DNA from: Mycolicibacterium vulneris
Lineage (GTDB): Bacteria; Actinomycetota; Actinomycetes; Mycobacteriales; Mycobacteriaceae
Assembly (NCBI RefSeq): GCF_002104765.1
Contig: NZ_NCXM01000011.1
Coordinates: 62,001 to 126,000 of the forward strand
DNA length: 64,000 nt
Reading direction: 5' to 3'
The notes under the pieces were generated by a model. The model was not told where the DNA came from and ran no database searches. It saw nothing but the letters and a program-made list of their open reading frames with translations. The position numbers were made by a program, and so were the translations under genes. This document shows, piece by piece, positions 16,457 through 25,490 of the stretch (position 1 is its first letter; each line of letters begins with the position of its first letter).

Positions 16457-18622
16457 CTAGTTGATCAGCGGGTCACGGGGCATCCCGAGGATCCGCTCGG
16501 CGATCTGATTGCGCGCCACTTCCGATGTGCCCCCGGCGATCGCCATCCCGCGGGCCCCCATCATCAGCCGGCCGGCCAGGGCGCCGGCACCGTCGGTCAG
16601 CGCGACCTCGGGACCCAGCAGCGCCGCCATGATCGCGGCGCCCTCCACCATGTGCTCGGCCAACTTGAGCTTGGTGACGTTGCCTTCCGGGCCGGGTCCC
16701 GCGCCTTCGACGCTGCGCGCGGCGCGGCGCAGGTTCAGCAGTCGCAGCGAGGTTTCCTCGGCGAGGTACGACCCGACTCGAATTCGCCCGCCCGCCAACC
16801 GATCCGCGCGTTGCTCGGTGAGCTGCACCAGTTGTTCGGCCAGTCCCTCGTAGAACGATCCGCTGCCGCCGATGCTGACGCGTTCGTTGCCCAGTGTCGC
16901 GCGCGCGACGGTCCACCCGGAGTTGGGCGTGCCGACGACGTCTTCGTCGGGGACGAACAGGTCGTTGAAGAAGACCTCGTTGAAGTCCGAGCCGCCGGTG
17001 ATCTGCCGCAGTGGGCGCACCTCGACCTCGGGTGCCTTCATGTCGACGATCACCGTGGTGATGCCGGCGTGCTTCGGGGCGTCGGGGTCGGTGCGCACGG
17101 TGGCCAGCCCGCGCGCGCAGTAGTGCGCCCCGCTGGTCCACACTTTCTGGCCGTTGATCTTCCAGCCGCCGTCCACCCGGGTGGCGCGCGTCTTGATGGA
17201 CGCGGCATCCGAGCCGGCGTCCGGCTCGGAGAACAGCTGGCACCAGATCTCGTCCTTGCGCAGCGCCTTCTCCACGAATCGTTCGATCTGCCAAGGCGTT
17301 CCGTGCTGGATCAGGGTCAGGATCACCCAGCCGGTGATGCCGTAGTCCGGCCGCTTGATGCCGGCCGCGCGGAACTCCTCCTCGATCACCAGCTGCTCGA
17401 CGGCGTCGGCCGCGCGTCCCCACGGCTTGGGCCAGTGCGGCATGACGTAGCCGGTCTCGATCAGCTTGTCGCGCTGAGCCTCTTTGCCCAGGGCGGCGAT
17501 CTCGGTGGCGTCGGCCCGGATGCTGGTGCGCAGTTCCTCGGCTTCCGGCGGCAGATCCAGGCTGTTCTCGCGGACGGCGCCGGCCGCGGTGCGCTCGAAG
17601 ACGTCGGCGGCCGGCGCGTCACCGCCGAAGAGCGCGGCGCTCACCACCGCCCGGCGCAAGTGCAGGTGCGCGTCGTGCTCCCAGGTGAAGCCGATGCCGC
17701 CGTGTACCTGAATGTTCAGTTCGGCGTTGCGGACGTAGGCCGGGAAGGCCAGCGCCGCGGCCACCGCGGCGATCAACCGGAATTGCTCCTCGTCCTCGGA
17801 CGCCGCGCGGGCGGCGTCCCAGACGGCCGCGATCCCGGACTCCGCGCCCACCAGCATGTTCGCGCAGTGATGCTTGACCGCTTGGAAAGTCGCGATGGTG
17901 CGCCCGAATTGCTGGCGCACCTTGGCGTAGTCGACGGCGGTGTCGACGCAGTCCGACGCCCCGCCCACGGCCTCGGCGGCCAGCAGGGTGCGGGCGCGGG
18001 CCAGCGCCGATTGCCTCGTCCCCGTCAGGACGTCATCGTCGGAGAGGCGCACATTCTGCAGGCGGACGCGTCCGGACCGCCGCGTCGGATCGAAGTTCTC
18101 CGGCACCTCGACCGAGACACCGTCGCGACCGCGCTCGAGCACCAGCACGTCGTCGCCCGCGGCGATCACCAGCAGCTCGGCCAGCCCGGCGCCCAAAACG
18201 ATTCCGGCCTCACCCTCGGCCACGCCGTCGTTGACCCGCACCTGGCCGTCCAGCCCAATGCCCGCGGTGACGGTTCCATCGATGAGGCCGGGCAGCAGCC
18301 GCGACTTCTGTTCGGCGGTACCGTCTTTGGCGATCACCGCAGAGGCGATGACGGTGGGCACGAAGGGTCCCGGCGCCACCACACGACCGAGTTCTTCGAT
18401 CACCACGACGAGTTCGGGCAGCCCGAAGCCTGAGCCGCCGTACTCCTCGTCGACGTGCAGGCCGAGCCAGCCGAGCTCGACCAGGTTCTGCCAGAACCCG
18501 GGGCGCGGCTCGTCGGTGGCGTCGAGCAGCGATCGCCCCGCCCACCGCGCCTTCTGTGAGGTCAAGAACCCGCGAGCCACCTCGGCGAGTTCACGATGGT
18601 CGTCGGTTATTGCGATACCCAT
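16457..18622 (-). CDS. fadE22: Acyl-CoA dehydrogenase FadE22 (double-domain)
   Basis: A 721-residue protein of two acyl-CoA dehydrogenase units: residues 1-350 (EEYGGSGFGLPELVVVIEELG; QVHGGIGFTWEHDAHLHLRRA) and 370-721 (QLFSEPDAGSDAASIKTRA; GGWKINGQKVWTSGAHYC; MMGARGMAIAGGTSEVARNQIAERILGMPRD). It oxidises acyl- or steroid-CoA thioesters to enoyl-CoA with FAD. Homologous double-length FadEs may be catalytic in only one half. Start ATG 18622 with GAGGAGG upstream. The SDR gene upstream (18798) is separated by a terminator-like hairpin. Confidence 0.93.
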   Translation of the reverse strand: MGIAITDDHRELAEVARGFLTSQKARWAGRSLLDATDEPRPGFWQNLVELGWLGLHVDEEYGGSGFGLPELVVVIEELGRVVAPGPFVPTVIASAVIAKDGTAEQKSRLLPGLIDGTVTAGIGLDGQVRVNDGVAEGEAGIVLGAGLAELLVIAAGDDVLVLERGRDGVSVEVPENFDPTRRSGRVRLQNVRLSDDDVLTGTRQSALARARTLLAAEAVGGASDCVDTAVDYAKVRQQFGRTIATFQAVKHHCANMLVGAESGIAAVWDAARAASEDEEQFRLIAAVAAALAFPAYVRNAELNIQVHGGIGFTWEHDAHLHLRRAVVSAALFGGDAPAADVFERTAAGAVRENSLDLPPEAEELRTSIRADATEIAALGKEAQRDKLIETGYVMPHWPKPWGRAADAVEQLVIEEEFRAAGIKRPDYGITGWVILTLIQHGTPWQIERFVEKALRKDEIWCQLFSEPDAGSDAASIKTRATRVDGGWKINGQKVWTSGAHYCARGLATVRTDPDAPKHAGITTVIVDMKAPEVEVRPLRQITGGSDFNEVFFNDLFVPDEDVVGTPNSGWTVARATLGNERVSIGGSGSFYEGLAEQLVQLTEQRADRLAGGRIRVGSYLAEETSLRLLNLRRAARSVEGAGPGPEGNVTKLKLAEHMVEGAAIMAALLGPEVALTDGAGALAGRLMMGARGMAIAGGTSEVARNQIAERILGMPRDPLIN

Positions 18623-18722
18623 GAGGGCCCTCCTCGCGCCGCATGCCAGCCGGGTGTGATTGTCCCGCTCCCGCTCGGACCGCCGTGCGGTCCGCGTCGT
18701 CGGAGCTGAAGCTGGGTGGCCT

Positions 18723-18747
18723 GCCCCGCTTCGAGGGGAAGCGGGGC
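18723..18747 (-). terminator. Hairpin terminator between the SDR gene and fadE22
   Basis: GCCCCGCTTC and GAAGCGGGGC form a perfect 10-bp stem with a 5-nt loop, 50 bp after the SDR stop on the minus strand. Confidence 0.65.
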
Positions 18748-18797
18748 GGCTGCCTAAAGAGTGTACTTAATGCGGGAAGGGTCCCAACGGCGGGCGT

Positions 18798-19565
18798 CTA
18801 CTTGGGCGCGAACCGCTGCCCGGCGTCCAGTCGCAGGCACTGGCCGTTGAGCATCGGGTTGTCCACGATGGCGGCGGCCAGCTTCGCGTACTCCTCCGGA
18901 CGGCCGAGGCGCTTGGGGAACGCCGCGTCCTTCGTCAGCTGCGTCGCGAACTCGTCGGGAATGCCCTGGGTCAGCCCCGTGGCGAACAGGCTCGGGGCGA
19001 TACCCAGCACCCGGATGCCCACCGAGCCCAGGTCGCGGGCCATGGTCAGGCACATCCCGGCGATCCCCGCCTTGGCGGCGGTGTAGGCGACCTGCCCGAT
19101 CTGACCCTCGAAGGCCGCGATGGAGGCGGTGTTGATGATGACGCCGCGCTCCCCGGTGTCGGGGTCTTCGGGCTCGTTCTTGGCCATGTGCGCGGCGGCC
19201 AGCCGGCTGATGTTGAAGGTGGCGATCAGGTTGAGATCGATCACCGACTGGAAGGATTCGAGGTCGTGCGGACCGGACTTGGTCAGCGTCCGCTTGGCGA
19301 TACCGCCACCCGCGGTGGTGATCACGACGTGCAGGCCACCGAGCTTGTCGACTGCGGCCTGCAGGGCCTCCTCGGTGCCGGTGAAGTCGGTGACGTCGAC
19401 CGGGTAGAAGGTGCCCCCCACGCCCTCGGCGACGGTCTTACCGTCGGAACCCTCGCGGTCGAGAATGGCGACATCCGCGCCGCGCTCGTGCAGCAGCTCG
19501 GCGCTGGCACGGCCCATTCCCGATGCGCCGCCGATGACGACGACCTTCTTCCCACTGATCTCCAT
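18798..19565 (-). CDS. Short-chain dehydrogenase (3-hydroxyacyl-CoA dehydrogenase/HSD10-like)
   Basis: A 255-residue SDR with GGASGMGRA cofactor motif, NTASIAAFEG catalytic Ser region and YTAAK. The sequence style (SFQSVIDLNLIATFNISRLAAAHMAKNEPEDPDTGERGVIINTAS) fits the type II 3-hydroxyacyl-CoA/17-beta-hydroxysteroid dehydrogenases used in beta-oxidation, compatible with the neighbouring fadE22. ATG 19565 has AAAGGAGA upstream. A palindrome GTAACGTTAC at 19606-19615, about 40 bp upstream, may be part of its promoter or an operator. Confidence 0.9.
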   Translation of the reverse strand: MEISGKKVVVIGGASGMGRASAELLHERGADVAILDREGSDGKTVAEGVGGTFYPVDVTDFTGTEEALQAAVDKLGGLHVVITTAGGGIAKRTLTKSGPHDLESFQSVIDLNLIATFNISRLAAAHMAKNEPEDPDTGERGVIINTASIAAFEGQIGQVAYTAAKAGIAGMCLTMARDLGSVGIRVLGIAPSLFATGLTQGIPDEFATQLTKDAAFPKRLGRPEEYAKLAAAIVDNPMLNGQCLRLDAGQRFAPK

Positions 19566-19605
19566 CCGGACGTCTCCTTTGTGGTTGTCAGAATCACTGC
19601 GATCT

Positions 19606-19615
19606 GTAACGTTAC
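19606..19615. promoter_or_regulatory. Palindrome in the SDR/ligB intergenic region
   Basis: GTAACGTTAC is a perfect 10-bp palindrome between the divergent SDR and ligB genes. A related repeat, GTAAC-T-GTTAC, occurs upstream of the MspA porin at 35407-35417. Confidence 0.35.
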
Positions 19616-19676
19616 GTAGGCACGCTAGCGTGTCCGCTCTGCAGCCTTGTCACCGAGCCATGCCAAGCTGGCAACC

Positions 19677-21206
19677 GTGTTCCTCCTCGACGTGGCGACG
19701 ACGTCTACCGACGTCGGGAGCACGTCCTCGCGGCTGACCAAAGTCACCCACATCGCCGGCCTGCTGACCCGCGCCGCACCCGACGCCGCGGTGATCGCGA
19801 TCATCGTGTCGTGGCTTTCCGGTGAGTTGCGGCAACGCCAGATCGGCGTGGGCTGGGCGGCGCTGCGCTCCCGCCCGCCGGCGGCCTCGCACGCCTCACT
19901 GACCGTCGCCGGCGTCGACGCCACCTTCTCCGAGATCGGCGCCGTGTCGGGCAAGGGCGCGCAGGCGCGCCGCGCCGCGCTACTGGACGCCCTGTTCGCC
20001 GCCGCCACCGACACCGAGCAGACCTTTCTGCTGCGCCTCCTCGGCGGCGAACTGCGCCAAGGCGCGCTGGCCGGGATCATGGCCGACGCCGTGGCCAAGG
20101 CCGCCGGCATCCCGGCCGCAGCAGTGCAGCGCGCCGCCATGCTGGGCGGGGACCTGCCGGCGGTGGCGGCGGCCGCCCTATCCGGTGCGGCCTCGGCGCT
20201 GGACGCGTTCACCCTGCGGGTCGGCCGGCCGGTCGGCCCGATGCTGGCGCAGACCGCGGCGGGCGTCGCCGATGCGATCGAACGCCACGGCGGCTCGACG
20301 ATTTTCGAAGCCAAGCTGGACGGCGCGCGGGTGCAGATTCACCGCGCCGGTGACGAGGTCACCGTCTACACCCGAAGCCTCGACGATGTCACCGCCCGGT
20401 TGCCCGAGGTGGTGGAGGCGACGCTGGCGCTGCCGGTCGACAACCTGATCGCCGACGGCGAGGCCATCGCGCTGCGGCCCGACAACCGTCCCCACCGGTT
20501 CCAGGTCACCGCCTCACGGTTCGGCCGCTCCGCCGACATCGCCGCAGCCGTTGCTGCGCAGCGGCTTTCGGTGTTCTTTTTCGACATCCTGCATCGCGAC
20601 GGCGTCGACCTGATCGATGCCCCGACCACCGAGAGGCTGGCCGCCCTCGACGCGTTGGTGCCGCCGGCGCAGCGCGTCGACCGGCTGCTCACCGCCGACC
20701 CCGCGGAGGCCGGCACCTTCCTGGACGCGACGCTGGCCGCCGGCCACGAGGGTGTGATGGCCAAGGCGCCCGACGCACCGTATGCGGCGGGGCGCCGCGG
20801 AGCGGGCTGGCTGAAGGTCAAGCCGGTGCACACGCTGGATCTGGTGGTGCTCGCGGTGGAGTGGGGATCGGGGCGGCGCCGCGGCAAACTCTCCAACATC
20901 CACCTGGGCGCGCGTGATCCGGCCAGCGGCGAATTCATCATGGTGGGAAAGACTTTTAAGGGCATGACCGACGCCATGCTGGAGTGGCAGACCGCGCGGT
21001 TCAGCGAACTCGCGGTCGACGGGACGGACGGTTACGTCGTCCACGTGCGGCCCGAACAGGTGGTCGAAATCGCGCTGGACGGCGTGCAGAAATCGTCACG
21101 CTACCCCGGCGGGCTGGCGCTGCGGTTCGCCCGCGTGGTGCGCTATCGCGACGACAAGAGCCCCGCCGAGGCCGACACCATCGACGCCGTGCGCGCGCTG
21201 TATTAA
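19677..21206 (+). CDS. ligB: ATP-dependent DNA ligase LigB
   Basis: A 509-residue ligase. Motif I with the adenylated Lys is [14 protein letters not shown]; other ligase motifs seen are [47 protein letters not shown] and [15 protein letters not shown]. An N-terminal DNA-binding domain (residues 1-200) and a C-terminal OB domain ([16 protein letters not shown]) frame the catalytic core. GTG 19677 aligns with the remembered M. tuberculosis start; the frame stays open only ten codons further up. It seals nicks in DNA using ATP, in addition to the essential NAD-dependent LigA encoded elsewhere. Confidence 0.96.
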   Translation: MFLLDVATTSTDVGSTSSRLTKVTHIAGLLTRAAPDAAVIAIIVSWLSGELRQRQIGVGWAALRSRPPAASHASLTVAGVDATFSEIGAVSGKGAQARRAALLDALFAAATDTEQTFLLRLLGGELRQGALAGIMADAVAKAAGIPAAAVQRAAMLGGDLPAVAAAALSGAASALDAFTLRVGRPVGPMLAQTAAGVADAIERHGGSTIFEAKLDGARVQIHRAGDEVTVYTRSLDDVTARLPEVVEATLALPVDNLIADGEAIALRPDNRPHRFQVTASRFGRSADIAAAVAAQRLSVFFFDILHRDGVDLIDAPTTERLAALDALVPPAQRVDRLLTADPAEAGTFLDATLAAGHEGVMAKAPDAPYAAGRRGAGWLKVKPVHTLDLVVLAVEWGSGRRRGKLSNIHLGARDPASGEFIMVGKTFKGMTDAMLEWQTARFSELAVDGTDGYVVHVRPEQVVEIALDGVQKSSRYPGGLALRFARVVRYRDDKSPAEADTIDAVRALY

Positions 21207-21221
21207 GCCCGCACGCGGGAA

Positions 21222-22535
21222 CTATAATCTCGCGAATCGTGCTTTGTCGTCAGTGAATTCGGCCAGGAGCACGCCGGTCAACGTCGGCCGCACGTCGTCG
21301 ACGGCCATCAGATAATCTCCGGTCGTCGCGGGCTCTCCTCGCCCGTGCTCCATCTCACGGTCAAACGCCACCTGCGCGCCCTTGCGGGCCGCGAACTCGA
21401 TGTCAGCGGGGGTGAACAGTTCGGTCGCAGCGACCAGCTGTTCCACATCGATACCCGAATCACCTTCGCCCAGATAGCGTTTCCATACAGACATGCGAGC
21501 AGGCTGGTCCGGTGGACCGATCGGAATGACATAGTCGAAGCGGCCGGGCCGCAAAAACGCCGAGTCGAGCGTGTGGACCGAGTTGGTGGCGCAGACCAGC
21601 AGGCGCCTGTCGTGCTCACGAAACGACGGGATGAGTTTCAGCAACTCGTTCGTGACGCCGGTTTCAGTGGTACTGGCGCCGGCACGAGCGGCCGCGATCT
21701 CCTCGACTTCGTCGATGAACAGCACCAACTCATCCAGTTCGGCCAGTTCTCCAAAGACTTCCCGGAGTGAAGCCGCCAGGCCGCCCTCGGCCGCCGCGGC
21801 CAGTCGGGACGGAAAGAGCTCCACGAAGGGCCAGCCCAGCCGCGACGAAATGCCTTTGGCGAAGCTCGTTTTGCCAGTTCCCGGCGGGCCGAACAAGATG
21901 ACGGCCTTGGGAGGGCGCACTCCATAGCGGTCGGCGATGTCGGGGTGAGCCAGCGGGGCGATGATGCGCTGTTCGATGATGAGCTTTTCCTGCTCCATCC
22001 CGGCCAGTTCCTGCCACAACCCCGGCGGCAGCATCCGCCCGCCCAGCTGTGCGAGCATGTTGGCCTGATCGGGCCGCAGGTGCTCGACCATTTCGTAGTA
22101 CACCAGCCCGTCGCGGCGCGCGTAGCCGGAATTCTCCAGCGCCGCTGAGCCGGTCGCGCCCTCCGGAACGATTGCGCAAATCTTGCGCACCCCGACCGAG
22201 CGCAGTCGTCGTTCGAGGTCGGCCAGTAGCGCGCTGCCGATACCGCGATGACGCCACCGTGACGCCAGCGCCACCAGCAGCACCCACGCCCGTTCACCGT
22301 CCGTCCGCGCGACGGCCATCCCGACCACTTCGTCACCCACCTCGGCGACTACCGCCGGTTGACCGGACCGGGCGGCCGCCATGACTTCGGCGACAGCGAA
22401 GACCGGCTCCGCCGAACCCGGATTGCGGCTTTGGTCCCAAATCTGAATCGCCTGGTCCAGGTCGTCGTCGTTGTAGTCACGCACTCGCCATAACGGCACC
22501 AAATCACGGTAATGCCGTGGTCCCGTAATGGCCAT
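21222..22535 (-). CDS. GNAT acetyltransferase fused to an AAA+ ATPase
   Basis: A 437-residue two-domain protein. Residues 1-150 are a GNAT fold (VAEVGDEVVGMAVARTDG, then the acetyl-CoA loop ASRWRHRGIGSALLADLERRL and GATGSAALENSGYARRDGLVYYEM). Residues 165-437 are an AAA+ ATPase of the Cdc48/FtsH-like type: Walker A GPPGTGKTSFAKG, Walker B ELVLFIDEVEEI, sensor-1 LLVCATNSV, and an arginine-finger/second-region motif AFLRPGRFDYVIPIGPPD. All ATPase residues look intact. No protease or nuclease domain is attached. The gene is divergent from cstA with 58 bp between start codons. Its target is unknown; a regulated acetylation machine is one idea, but inference only. Confidence 0.85.
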   Translation of the reverse strand: MAITGPRHYRDLVPLWRVRDYNDDDLDQAIQIWDQSRNPGSAEPVFAVAEVMAAARSGQPAVVAEVGDEVVGMAVARTDGERAWVLLVALASRWRHRGIGSALLADLERRLRSVGVRKICAIVPEGATGSAALENSGYARRDGLVYYEMVEHLRPDQANMLAQLGGRMLPPGLWQELAGMEQEKLIIEQRIIAPLAHPDIADRYGVRPPKAVILFGPPGTGKTSFAKGISSRLGWPFVELFPSRLAAAAEGGLAASLREVFGELAELDELVLFIDEVEEIAAARAGASTTETGVTNELLKLIPSFREHDRRLLVCATNSVHTLDSAFLRPGRFDYVIPIGPPDQPARMSVWKRYLGEGDSGIDVEQLVAATELFTPADIEFAARKGAQVAFDREMEHGRGEPATTGDYLMAVDDVRPTLTGVLLAEFTDDKARFARL

Positions 22536-22593
22536 GGCCTTGCCCGCTCCGCTGAACAGGCGTGATTGATTCAGCGCGCGTAGGGTTTCCGCC

Positions 22594-24873
22594 GTGGCAG
22601 TCTCGGAGCACGGCGCAGACGTCAGCTACGTCCACACCGACGATGACCTGCCACCCGTCGCGGTTGTCGACCGCTCCCCCATCACCGTGCGGCACAAGAT
22701 CGTGTTCGCGATCGTTGCGGTGCTCGGCGCCGTCGCCTGGGCGATCATCGCGTTCGCCCGCGGCGAGACGGTGAACGCGGTATGGATCGTCGTCGCGGCG
22801 ATCTGCACCTACCTGATCGGATTCCGGTTCTACGCCCGGCTGATCGAAGTGAAGATCGTCCGGCCGCGCGACGACCACGCCACGCCCGCCGAGATCCTCG
22901 ACGACGGCAGCGATTACGTTCCGACCGACCGTCGGGTGCTCTTCGGCCATCACTTCGCCGCCATCGCCGGGGCCGGGCCGCTCGTCGGCCCGGTGCTGGC
23001 CACGCAGATGGGCTATCTGCCGTGCACCATCTGGATCATCCTGGGCGCGGTATTCGCCGGGGCGGTGCAGGACTACCTGGTGCTGTGGATCTCCACCCGG
23101 CGCCGGGGCCGTTCGCTGGGCCAGATGGCGCGCGACGAGCTGGGCGCCACCGGCGGGGCCGCCGCGATGGTGGGCGTGCTCGTCATCATGGTGATGATCA
23201 TCGCGGTGCTCGCGCTGGTGGTGGTGCGCGGACTGGCCCAGAGCCCGTGGGGCGTGTTCTCCATCGCCATGACCATTCCCATCGCCCTCTTCATGGGCTG
23301 CTACCTGCGGTTCCTGCGGCCAGGGCGGGTAGGCGAGGTCTCCCTTATCGGTTTCGCGTTGCTGATGCTCGCCGTGGTCTCCGGCAACTGGGTCAGCGAA
23401 ACGCCTTGGGGCGCATCGTGGTTGAACCTATCGGCGGTCACCGTTTCCTGGCTGATCATCAGCTACGGGTTCGTGGCGTCGGCGCTGCCGGTGTGGCTGC
23501 TGCTGGCGCCGCGCGACTACCTGTCGACGTTCATGAAGATCGGCGCCATCGCGTTGCTGGCGCTCGGCATCTTCCTCGCGCATCCGCTCATCCAGGCGCC
23601 GGCGGTCTCGCGGTTCGCCCACCGGGGCGACGGGCCGGTGTTCGCCGGCTCGCTGTTTCCGTTCCTGTTCATCACCATCGCGTGCGGCGCGCTGTCCGGA
23701 TTCCACGCGCTGATCTCGTCGGGGACGACGCCCAAGCTGCTGGAGAAGGAAAGCCAGATGCGCTTCATCGGCTACGGCGGCATGCTGACCGAGTCGTTCG
23801 TCGCCGTCATGGCGCTCATCAGCGCGGCCGTCCTCGACCAACACGTGTACTTCGCGCTCAACGCCGCGGCCGCGCAGACCGGCGGGACCGCGGCCACCGC
23901 GGCGCACTACGTCAACGGCCTCGGGTTGTCGGGCGGGCCGGCGACCGCGGACCAGCTGAACCAGGCCGCCGCCGGCGTCGGCGAGAAATCGATCGTGTCA
24001 CGCACCGGCGGCGCCCCGACGCTGGCAGTGGGCATGTCCGAGGTGCTGAATCGGGCCTTCGGCGGCGCCGGTCTCAAGGCGTTCTGGTACCACTTCGCGA
24101 TCATGTTCGAGGCGCTGTTCATCCTGACCGCCGTCGACGCCGGCACCCGGGTCGCGCGGTTCATGCTCTCCGATGCGCTGGCCAACCTGGGCGGGCCGCT
24201 GGCCAAGCTGCAAAACCCGAGTTGGCGCCCGGGCGTCTGGGGATGCAGCCTGGCGGTGGTCGCCGCGTGGGGCGGCATCCTGCTGATGGGTGTGACCGAT
24301 CCGTTGGGCGGCATCAACACGCTGTTTCCGCTGTTCGGCATTGCCAACCAGCTGCTCGCGGCGATCGCGCTGACCGTCATCACGGTGATCGTCATCAAGA
24401 AGGGCCTGCTGCAATGGGCGTGGGTTCCCGGGGTGCCGCTGCTGTGGGATCTGGTGGTGACGCTGAGCGCGTCATGGCAGAAGATCTTCTCCGCGGACCC
24501 CGCCGTCGGCTACTGGACGCAACACTTCCGGTACCTGGCCGCCAGGAGCGCCGGTGAGACGTCGTTCGGGTCGGCCAAGAACGCCCATCAGCTCGACGAG
24601 GTCATCCGCAACACCTCCATCCAGGGCACCCTGTCCATCCTGTTCGCGATGGCCGTCGTCATCGTGCTGATCGCCGGAGTCCTGGTTGCGCTCGGGGCAA
24701 TTCGCGGTCCGGGCAGCAAGTTGAGCCGGCCTTTGACCGAGGACGACCCGGTGCCCTCGAGGCTGTTCGCGCCCTCGGGCCTGATCCCCACCGCCGCCGA
24801 ACGCGAGGTGCAACGCAGGTGGGACGGGCTGCCGACGTCGACTCCCGGGATCGTCGACGTTCAGGAGCGTTGA
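22594..24873 (+). CDS. cstA: Carbon starvation protein A, peptide/pyruvate transporter
   Basis: A 759-residue membrane protein with about 16-18 hydrophobic segments and the CstA hallmarks DRRVLFGHHFAAIAGAGPLVGPVLA, GVLVIMVMIIAVLAL, FHALISSGTTPKLLEKESQ and PLFGIANQLLAAIAL. It takes up peptides or pyruvate when carbon is scarce. GTG 22594 starts the conserved part; the N-terminus is a 30-residue acidic tail before the first membrane span. The C-terminal tail (PSRLFAPSGLIPTAAEREV) is cytosolic and typical of mycobacterial CstA. Confidence 0.95.
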   Translation: MAVSEHGADVSYVHTDDDLPPVAVVDRSPITVRHKIVFAIVAVLGAVAWAIIAFARGETVNAVWIVVAAICTYLIGFRFYARLIEVKIVRPRDDHATPAEILDDGSDYVPTDRRVLFGHHFAAIAGAGPLVGPVLATQMGYLPCTIWIILGAVFAGAVQDYLVLWISTRRRGRSLGQMARDELGATGGAAAMVGVLVIMVMIIAVLALVVVRGLAQSPWGVFSIAMTIPIALFMGCYLRFLRPGRVGEVSLIGFALLMLAVVSGNWVSETPWGASWLNLSAVTVSWLIISYGFVASALPVWLLLAPRDYLSTFMKIGAIALLALGIFLAHPLIQAPAVSRFAHRGDGPVFAGSLFPFLFITIACGALSGFHALISSGTTPKLLEKESQMRFIGYGGMLTESFVAVMALISAAVLDQHVYFALNAAAAQTGGTAATAAHYVNGLGLSGGPATADQLNQAAAGVGEKSIVSRTGGAPTLAVGMSEVLNRAFGGAGLKAFWYHFAIMFEALFILTAVDAGTRVARFMLSDALANLGGPLAKLQNPSWRPGVWGCSLAVVAAWGGILLMGVTDPLGGINTLFPLFGIANQLLAAIALTVITVIVIKKGLLQWAWVPGVPLLWDLVVTLSASWQKIFSADPAVGYWTQHFRYLAARSAGETSFGSAKNAHQLDEVIRNTSIQGTLSILFAMAVVIVLIAGVLVALGAIRGPGSKLSRPLTEDDPVPSRLFAPSGLIPTAAEREVQRRWDGLPTSTPGIVDVQER

Positions 24874-25011
24874 CCGCCCGCTGACCCGTAACTGCCGAGG
24901 TGCCGTAACGACCCGCGCACAAACAGGTAGTCGACTACGCGTGCCTACTGGCGATCGCCGACCTTACGTTGACTGCATCACCGGCAGACCTACGCGAAGA
25001 AGGTGGACGAA

Positions 25012-25308
25012 ATGCTGGTCACGCCAACGGGACTCCGGGCCGCACCCGATACCCAGCCCATTCCGCAACCGCTCTCGGCGGCGCCGTCGGCCGAAGGGGC
25101 ACCCGCAGAGGTCCTGATCAGCACCCAACAGGTGCTCTTCGGCACCGCCGCAGTCCAGGGGACGCGCCGCGCCCCCCTCGCCGGCCGGATCGCCAGCGCG
25201 CTGCGGCGGATGGCCGCGGACGCGAATCAGCCGCGGCACCCCCACTACCCGACGCATTACACCTACATCGAGAACGCCCGCATGGCGCGCGAAATGGACA
25301 GGCTGTGA
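25012..25308 (+). CDS. Small hypothetical protein, first gene of a coupled pair
   Basis: A 98-residue protein with no family I recognise. It is Pro/Ala-rich in the first half and ends with HPHYPTHYTYIENARMAREMDRL, a His/Tyr-rich amphipathic tail. ATG 25012 is preferred because GAAGAAGG lies 8 nt upstream; an in-frame GTG at 25003 abuts that site. Its stop overlaps the start of a 38-codon membrane-protein gene (GTGA), so the two are translationally coupled. Confidence 0.6.
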   Translation: MLVTPTGLRAAPDTQPIPQPLSAAPSAEGAPAEVLISTQQVLFGTAAVQGTRRAPLAGRIASALRRMAADANQPRHPHYPTHYTYIENARMAREMDRL

Positions 25309-25421
25309 CTGCGATCGTCAGCGTCGTCTGCGTTGGGTTGATGGCGCTGCTCGCGATGGGGACCCACAGCCTGCAGTGGTGGCTCGAGCGCTACGACTAC
25401 GAGCGCCATTTCGAGGACTGA
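25305..25421 (+). CDS. 38-residue single-span membrane protein, coupled to the preceding gene
   Basis: GTG 25305 overlaps the upstream stop. The product (MTAIVSVVCVGLMALLAMG, then THSLQWWLERYDYERHFED) is one hydrophobic helix followed by an amphipathic, Trp/Tyr/acidic tail. The tight coupling and sensible membrane topology argue for a real gene despite its size. It resembles other bacterial micro-membrane proteins that modulate larger partners; the upstream soluble protein or CstA are possible partners. Confidence 0.55.
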   Translation: MTAIVSVVCVGLMALLAMGTHSLQWWLERYDYERHFED

Positions 25422-25490
25422 CCGAACTCGTACGGCACGCCGCGGAGAAAGGTCGTGCCCAAGCCCGCGTCGCGGTCCTAAGCTTGCGCG

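Noticed and set aside
16652-18433. 593-codon plus-strand frame opposite fadE22
   Set aside because: fadE22 is fully supported by family motifs on the minus strand; the opposite frame is a composition artefact.
25001-25011. GTG 25003 as start of the small hypothetical gene
   Set aside because: The ribosome site GAAGAAGG directly abuts this GTG; ATG 25012 has normal spacing.
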